This document shows, piece by piece, positions 57,171-64,000 of a DNA stretch of 64,000 nt. The stretch's first letter is position 1. Every line of letters begins with the position of its first letter. Position numbers and translations under genes: made by a program. This DNA is from Citrus sinensis (Eukaryota > Streptophyta > Magnoliopsida > Sapindales > Rutaceae). The notes under the pieces were generated by a model, which saw only the letters and a list, made by a program, of their open reading frames with translations, was not told the DNA's origin and searched no databases. The DNA lies in contig NC_068564.1 of NCBI RefSeq assembly GCF_022201045.2, positions 27,743,001 through 27,807,000 on the forward strand, written 5' to 3'.

Positions 57171-58778
57171 GAGGGATTTAAGCCTCATCGTTGTTTTAAT
57201 AAATAATATAAGACTTTGATGGAAAACATTTGACTATTAGCAACTTAGCATATCATTTATAGTTGGTGTTAGTAGCACATGAATTTAATGATTTTGGTAG
57301 ACAATTTCTCTCATTGACTGAAGGTATTAAACAAGATATAAATATTTGCGGTTGTATTTGTTAATGTTCACAGGGGATGCATTCATAGTATGTTACAAGA
57401 TTCACGTACCTAACGTCCACGACCGCGACTTTATTAATTGAACAACAAAAACATTTCACCATAAAAAATGTCAATTGACCATAAAAATATCATTAGTGAA
57501 TATGAAGGTAAAAGAGTAAGAGCCAATTAAAATATAAGACCATCAAGATTTTATTCATGAGATTTGTCATTACAATGTATAATAACATTGTAAGAATTTG
57601 TATGAAAACGTGACAAATTTGAGCTATATTTAATATTTTTGGGTTTTTAATAGTAGTGATGATGTTATATTTTATTACTTAATGTTCCCATATAATTTTT
57701 TCCAGAATGATAAGTTAAATTTATCATCAATTAGATGCTACATGTCAATTAGTAGCCACAAGAAAAATAAAGTTTTACATGTAACTGAGGAGATTAACCG
57801 AGTTACAAAAGCAAATAAGTTAGGCAAAACAACGCCAATAAAGCATGCGACATTAATGTAATGACAATATCCCATGACTAAAAAATGCAGCATATCTTAT
57901 TCCCAACTCAACACTCGTACACAAGAACAACAAATACACCTAGTGTGTAGGATTCATAATCCGAATGTGAAATCTAAGAGACCATATGTCAAACTTGAGT
58001 ATTTTATAGTATAGTATTTTTAATCTATCGTCTCAAATACTTCCATGACACCGGAAGCTGAAACTGTCCAACATTTGACTATGCCACATAAAATACTCCA
58101 CCAGTTATAGTTCACTTTTTTTCATTAATAAATGCTTTCATCTTTATTTTGGTAACGCGTTGAGTCAAGTAAAGGGGCACATTCTCTGTCTCCAGTCAGC
58201 CGCATCATCCAACCGCAACATCCAACCGCAATGAGATTGTCAAACAGAACGGACGAACGGTTTGCACATGCCTGCTCAAGTGCTTGCGGATGAAATAATT
58301 ATTACACAAACAACAACAATTACATTCGTGTTAGTGTTCACCACATGTTGCAAGAACTAACTATAATTAGTTGAGTAATAAATTTTTAAAAACACATTGT
58401 ATTTGTTAATTTCACAACATTGTCCTTCATGGTTGACGATATATAAAGTACAGTAGAAACAATAAAAGTGCTGCATATCAACAACAAAAAAAATCTCTGG
58501 TGGATAATATTTAGCATTCTAGTATAATATGAGAAAGCTTACTAGAACAACGCCAACGAAGAGGATTAGACGAGGTGGTTTTGCAACACCCTCGACAAGG
58601 TTGCTAGCATGCTGTGGATCAACTGTAACTAATTCCAGATATGAAACATCTAAATTTGCTTGTTGTATGATTGCATCTCATGTACCTCATATTCCATCAA
58701 CATATGATTAACAATACAAAGATGTTGGAGATTTAACGCCTTAATGACAACATAATGGTGATATGACTTATTGCACAA
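57171..58778. other. Spacer between the two F-box loci
   Basis: AT-rich, with no gene recognised. The short plus-strand frame at 58529-58711 has no family features. Confidence 0.45.
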
Positions 58779-59507
58779 TTAGGCAAAGGGAGTAACAAAC
58801 GTTAGTGTATTCAGAGTAGCAGACCGAATGATGAAGTTGGCTGGAGGATCGTAGGGTAGTATAAAAACCATTATATTGAGTTCTGTCAGGGAAAGGCAAC
58901 TGAAAAATAATTTTTCTGTCACTCGATTTTTAGGGTATTGCATGAATATATGAAGAATCTTTAGATTGGGAAAACACACGCCATCTGAATGATTTAATAA
59001 GGTAAAATCAGAGCATAGTCGAAGAACTTCAAGTGTCGTTAAACTGCATATATTGGCTGGCAAGTGCATGCGTTCGTACTCCAGAAGATCGATATCCATC
59101 TCCCGAACATTACGCATTATTGCCTTAGATACCCACAGATCAAGCTGAGCCATAGGTATAGGGCTCACACACCGAAGAGAAAATATTTGTATCGATATTG
59201 GGTCAGTTCTAGCAATCACTGAATTTACAAACACTTGGAATGCAGCTAGCCTAACTCCTGGAACGGTAACAATCCCCATGGCAACATCATCGTCGAAGCA
59301 GAGGTTACGAACTAAGATCCAAACAGGCTTCCATCTTCGCGAAAGACTGGAGGTGGCCACAACATCTTCTATGGGCAGAAAAATAAGGATGTTGGAGAAG
59401 ACAAAATTAGGCAAAGTATTGACCTTATCTTCGTCTTCATTATCGACCACTCTTGCATGTTTGTTCCCTTTGCACCGAACCGCACCTGTTGATGTCTTCA
59501 TCATCAA
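58779..59507 (-). CDS. Short F-box/LRR protein
   Basis: A single open frame of 242 residues. The F-box motif is at about residues 30-70 (LPNFVFSNILIFLPIEDVVA, then TSSLSRRWKPVW). An LRR-like region follows (WVSKAIMRNVREMDIDL, ICSLTTLEVLRLCSDFTL, FPNLKILHI). Family members usually reach 400-450 residues and end in an FBD domain, which is missing here; the frame stops within the LRR part. It could be a truncated paralogue, or its last exon may be lost. If expressed it could still bind Skp1 through the F-box. It faces the F-box pseudogene, and both belong to the same FBD-type family. Confidence 0.75.
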   Translation of the reverse strand: MMMKTSTGAVRCKGNKHARVVDNEDEDKVNTLPNFVFSNILIFLPIEDVVATSSLSRRWKPVWILVRNLCFDDDVAMGIVTVPGVRLAAFQVFVNSVIARTDPISIQIFSLRCVSPIPMAQLDLWVSKAIMRNVREMDIDLLEYERMHLPANICSLTTLEVLRLCSDFTLLNHSDGVCFPNLKILHIFMQYPKNRVTEKLFFSCLSLTELNIMVFILPYDPPANFIIRSATLNTLTFVTPFA

Positions 59508-59787
59508 CTACTCACCCTGCCAAGTGCGACCATGGACATATTGGAAATTCATAATTTCCAACCTGAAAATTCAAACTATTCACATACACATATAGAAGAG
59601 AATTGTAAACTGTTGTTAAATTAACTTCCACAGAAATGATCATAGTATACTTTACTAAAGTTAATGACAACACAGTAATCGTTCCTAATGTGTTAACAAA
59701 TAGGCTATGCATGAGAAACATACATGGATATCTACTTGGATATCGTACAATTACAGTGTATTGAAAACACTTCAGGTACATTAAATC

Positions 59788-59867
59788 AGGTGAACAAAAT
59801 TCTAGTGCCCCTCTATGTTCGACTCCTAGGTGAACAAAATTCTAGTGCCTCTCTATGTTTGACTCCT
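59788..59867. repeat. Tandem duplication, two 40-bp units
   Basis: AGGTGAACAAAATTCTAGTG and the 20 bp after it are present twice in a row, with two base differences. Confidence 0.9.
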
Positions 59868-60364
59868 CCAACTGACATAGTAAAACTTATAAAACTGTAG
59901 GCATGGCAATTACCAGAGACATATCAAGTGCGAGCCTCATAGGATATGATTGCATGTGACAACCGTATTCATACCACATTAAATATTATCCCCACCACCA
60001 CCCGTGAAGAAGACAACGTGGACATTGAATAAAATTGTTCCCATATTAGACAGCAAATCAAGGGTTTGGACCTCATGTGACGTCATCAACATATTTATCA
60101 ACACTAATAGCATGTATAGCATTGAAGTGAATCGATGTGATTCAACATACCAGGGTTTGCAGCAGCTGAGGTATCTAAATATCCATATCTATTTATTTTT
60201 ATTAATTTTAAAAGCTAAAATTATTAATTGATAGCTAAATCTAAATATTAATATAAATATTAGAACCTTAAAAAACTAAATTGTGTATAACTAAACATTA
60301 GTGGCTTTAAGTATTTAATTGTGAAATATTTTGAAACCCTAAAGGATACCAAAAGCCAATAATT

Positions 60365-60560
60365 TAATGATGCGTTTACTAAATTGGAATCGAAATCAGC
60401 TGTAATAGGAATAGGCTAGAATTGGAATGGAGAATGATAATCAGAATAAATTGTTTACTTGAACTGTAGGAATCAGAATCGGAATAAGTTGGATTGCCAT
60501 TAATGTGTTTACTTTATTTTGGAATCAGAATCGGAATAAATTAGATTGTTACAAATTACT
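60365..60560. repeat. AATCAGAAT-rich repeat block
   Basis: Contains several near-copies of GGAATCAGAATCGGAATAA with GTTTACTT phrases between them, as in plant hAT-type MITEs with TTTGGTTT/AATCAGAAT words. Ends and target duplication were not resolved. Confidence 0.4.
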
Positions 60561-61901
60561 AAAAAGTCCTTAATAATAATAACAATATATTCATTAAAAC
60601 AATAAAATTAATAAATTTTAATAATAATAAAAAATTTAATATTGATAATATTAATAAAAATAATAAGTTTTAGTGTTTAATATTCGTACCTTATCTATTT
60701 AATTTACAAGTATGAATAATTATACCCGCATCCAATCTTTTTTATAAAATAAATAAAATAAAATTCGATACTCAACCCCGAGAGAACTGCCCTTGCCAGC
60801 CCTGTATCCACCGGAATTTTTTGCCTTCCCTAGGAATTAAGTACCGGCTTTGGCTAAATAGCCATACACCTTTCCTAATTATCATGTTATGTCTTCCCAT
60901 TTTTGGATCTTTAAAACTTGTGTAGTAATATCATGTGCACGAAAGTTCCTCAATCATTGTCAATTTGGCTTCTATTGCATGTGATTGATTCCTTCATGTC
61001 ATGTGTAAATTCTACTAAAGGGCCAAATGTCACTTTGGTGATAAGATTGTGTAACTTTTCTATTAAATGAGTCGGTGCAATTTACCAGCTACATCCATCC
61101 TCCCATAAAATTTTTCCTCCCCCGCCTCAATTTTATTTTTTCGAGAATGGTCCACGAATAATTGAGTGAATGTTACCAATTCGGTTTTTCAACTTGATTT
61201 ATAACTAAGTGTATAATGGCACTATTATGTAGTGGGATTATTGAAAGGGAGAGTTTAATAATCTCAATGTCTTAGTTTAGAAAATACATCCTATCCAAAT
61301 ATTTTCATGGATTGTCTAGAAGTTTCAACTTTGTACTATACTCAAAGTAAAATGCCGTTAACGCCATAAAATTAAGTGGGCAAATATAAGTTAAGAGAAA
61401 ATTAAAAGATGAAACATCAATAATAAGTTCAAAACAATGCGTAACAATGAAAGAATATAATATGTGGCCAAGAAATTGGGATTCGAAACTCACTAGCGTA
61501 GATCAAAAGAAAATTTAGTTATTATTATATTAGTTATAACAAAATATATACTCAAACATTACATATTTAGTTTAGATATTTCTACAGTGTGCATGCTTGT
61601 ATGTATTTCTGCTTTGTTCAGGAAACTTACCGTTAGGGGATTGAATTGGTGGTTCTTCGATTACTTTCTTTAACTTCCCACACTTATGTCAAAATCTTAA
61701 AGAAGGTAGATATAGTGAGAATTTATTTTCATTTTAACAAATTGAAAATGCCATTAATAGACAAAAAAACATAACTTTCAATATACTAAAATTTATATAT
61801 ATATTTTTTAGTTTTAATATGCATCCTTATTTTGTTAAAGTGATAATGATCTTATTAGAAAATGACTATATATTTAGGAATATTATCATTTGTCCACCTA
61901 A

Positions 61902-61904
<3 letters not shown>

Positions 61905-61931
<27 letters not shown>
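61905..61931. repeat. (AT)n microsatellite
   Basis: An uninterrupted AT run of about 13 units. Confidence 0.9.
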
Positions 61932-61935
<4 letters not shown>

Positions 61936-62021
61936 GTTAGTATTAACGTTTAGTGAAAAATGCATTTTTCTGACATATCAATTTAGCAATGAGATATTAT
62001 GAAACCCACATTTTACCACTT

Positions 62022-62348
62022 TTTTTTTTTTTGAAGTCTGTTATACACAGATATTACTGACATTACATCAGACATTACAATTAATATTTACAATCATACT
62101 ATATAACTGGGACCACCATCATACATTGACACACTGAAGTATATGCCCAGATATTTTAAACCCTCTCTAATATTCGAGGGGTGCCTGCTCCACTCACATT
62201 TCGTAAGGGAGAGACTGTCTCCACTCAATTAATTAATAATTGAGGAAGAACTGAAACTAACCTCCATAATGCTCTTATGGAGGCTCGAACCCTTACACTC
62301 AACATTATAAGTGCAAGGCTTCTCCCATTGGACCAAAGGCCCATTGGT
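62022..62348 (-). mobile_element. tRNA-derived SINE with 15-bp target duplication
   Basis: Read on the minus strand, the element starts with a tRNA-like head holding a Pol III A-box-like GGTCCAATGGGAGA and a B-box GGTTCGAGCCTC. It continues with an unrelated body of about 250 bp and ends in a run of A (poly-T on the plus strand, 62021-62032). It is flanked by a perfect 15-bp direct repeat CACATTTTACCACTT (62007-62021 and 62349-62363). The last T of the left copy adjoins the poly-T tail. Such features are diagnostic of LINE-mobilised SINEs. Confidence 0.9.
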
Positions 62349-62363
62349 CACATTTTACCACTT

Positions 62364-62693
62364 AATATTTAAACTTTTATCATTTTACTACCTAATGTTT
62401 TAAGTTGTTATTACTTTATCACTTCCAGTGCACAAACAATTTGTTGGAAAAAGTTTAAATATTCACTTAAAAAAATTGTAAATTCTCGGGTGCACAAGTG
62501 GAAAAAAGAAATTCTTTCTAATATTCACAAATAGATTTGCTTTGTTAATAATTGTTATGAGCCCATCAATTGATCTATTATTCAAAAACAATTAATGTAA
62601 AATCAAGTTGCCCAAAAAGCAAACATATATTAAAAAATAAAAAAAATGAAAAATATAAGTTCACTTTTGAACGGTCCCATAATATCATACTAA
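62364..62693. other. Intergenic
   Basis: AT-rich DNA between the SINE and the next MITE. Nothing coding. Confidence 0.4.
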
Positions 62694-63707
62694 AGATGGC
62701 CAATGGGGTGTGTGACACGTGTCTGTATATTACGGTACGATATGAGCACGTTTTGGTAGGGCACGCGGCATGGCACGTGAGTCGTATCGGACTTAGAATT
62801 TTAGGCGCAAGGGTCTTAAAAGTATGGTACGATTAGAGATGAGTTAAAGCACGGCACGCGAAATGGCACGTAATAAGCACGCTTTATTGGTGGGCTAACA
62901 CGCGGCCCGTGGTCCATTAATAGCACGTGGGCCAAAGTATATCAAAGTAAAAAAAAATTAATGAAAAGTCTACATAAAATGTTATGATTTTACAAATATC
63001 TTAAAATTAAAATTTTTAATATATTTTTTTAACATAGGCTTTTAAAAATTAATTTAAGTCCTAGTTTAAATAAATATTATAATTTTTTATGTTTACAATT
63101 TATTAAATGAATAAATAAATATCATGATTTCAATAAATAAAATTATAAATATCATGATTTTATAAATGATAAATAAAAATTTTTACGACATTAATATTTT
63201 ATTTATAAAATCATAACTTAATTAATAGTTAATGGAGATATGTTTCATTTGTGAATGAAATGCTTTTCATATTTATGCACAAAAAAATAAAATTAGGAAC
63301 GAAATATTTTTATGATAAATTAAAAATTACATTTTCATTCAACGAAGTTCAAGTGCAATTATAATATTAGTAGTTCAAATAAAATTATGTGTAATTGTTA
63401 TTTTAAGATTGTAATTTTATTTTTCATGAATTATTACTATGATTTATGGAATTATTGTTGTTGTTATTATTATTAGGTTAATAGGCTTAAAAAAGTACGC
63501 CAAACTTATGAATTTTTTTAGACACGCTGGATATATGGATTTAAAAGAAAAAAAAATTGATAGGTCTTTTTTAGGCACGGCACGAGCGGGCTCGTGTTGT
63601 GGATCCTGTCGGGCCCTTATAAAAAAAACTAAGTGGTAGGCCATGTTGTGCTGGCCCACAGACCCTATTGAGCCGACACTTGACGGCACGGCACTATCTT
63701 GGCCATC
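62694..63707. mobile_element. MITE-like element with GATGGCCAA ends
   Basis: The left end reads AAAGATGGCCAATGGGG and the right end, on the opposite strand, TGATGGCCAAGATAG. Subterminal regions on both sides are GC-rich with repeated GCACG/CGGCACG/GGGC words, around an AT-rich core of about 600 bp. This is the architecture of a non-autonomous hAT-like element. Flanking TATCATACTA (left) and TATCAAACTA (right) may be an imperfect target duplication. Confidence 0.55.
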
Positions 63708-64000
63708 ACTATATCAAACTAACAACGGCATCAAATAAATATCAAAATTAATTTAAAAAAAAAAAGGAAAAAAGATCAAAACAAATATTAACCACTTGAA
63801 TAGAATCTGAACCACACATTATAAAAAGGACCAGTGAGATTGAGATTTAAGCAAATAATTCTCAAAAGATTAACAGAGAATGATCCAGCCTTAGATCCCG
63901 AATCTACATTTTCTCTTCCAATTTTGTATGCTTCCCTGCAGTTTTCAATTTTCCACCTAATTAGAAAAATAAAACACTTTCAGAAAAAAAAAAAAAGACG
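63708..64000. other. Intergenic to window end
   Basis: AT-rich DNA with poly-A runs. No gene was recognised. Confidence 0.4.

Larger units (their letters stand above)
59508..62006. other. Repeat-rich intergenic DNA
   Basis: Includes the 5' flank of the short F-box gene, a 40-bp tandem duplication (59788-59867), a stretch with repeated AATCAGAATCGGAATAA words (60365-60560, MITE-like), and an AT microsatellite (61905-61931). No gene was recognised. Confidence 0.45.

Noticed and set aside
1-64000. CRISPR arrays, operons or prokaryotic systems
   Set aside because: The window is plant nuclear DNA with spliced genes. No regularly spaced repeat array exists.

Overview
The window is nuclear DNA of a flowering plant. 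It has AT-rich intergenic DNA, many-exon genes with GT-AG introns, a Ty1/copia fragment, a tRNA-derived SINE and several MITEs. Protein similarity points to a eudicot, most likely a woody rosid. Citrus or a relative is a guess I cannot confirm without a search.

Layout. 1-1893: the 5' end of a Ty1/copia element (minus strand), entering from outside the window. 3050-3529 (-): a STIG1-like secreted Cys-rich protein. 5050-6603 (+): a DOMON/cytochrome b561 protein (3 exons). 7326-9958 (+): a PLP-binding protein of the PROSC/YggS family (7 exons, 245 aa). 10809-18501 (+): a plastid starch-branching-enzyme-like protein (21 exons, 901 aa) whose catalytic residues are mostly replaced. 20183-24206 (+): CCR4-NOT subunit CNOT9, in which one 72-nt exon is present twice in tandem. 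24660-26940: transposon-like AT-rich DNA with a captured tRNA-pseudouridine-synthase fragment. 28205-30071 (+): an RNase III-like protein with two dsRNA-binding domains (RTL2 type). 30535-32184 and 33075-34680 (-): two tandem GT61 glycosyltransferases, with a relic of the last RTL2 exon between them. 34.7-40.2 kb: no gene, but two well-defined MITE loci, one self-nested. 40264-40845 (-): a DUF4408/DUF761 protein. 44423-49299 (-): condensin subunit CAP-H. 49.8-53.4 kb: MITE and solo-LTR-like DNA, the latter cutting a glycine-rich gene relic. 55.5-59.5 kb: a decayed F-box/LRR/FBD pseudogene and a short F-box gene facing each other. 60-64 kb: repeats, including a SINE with a perfect 15-bp target duplication.

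The genes are unrelated housekeeping and specialised genes, not a pathway; each has its own promoter. Exon coordinates were read by hand from splice sites and reading phase. In every multi-exon gene except CAP-H the phases close exactly. In CAP-H one short exon appears to be missing from my model.

The observation I rate highest is the duplicated CNOT9 exon (21075-21146 and 21192-21263). The two copies are 86% identical, keep the same phase, and are separated by an intron of only 45 nt. That is the expected architecture of mutually exclusive alternative exons, here in a deeply conserved mRNA-decay subunit.
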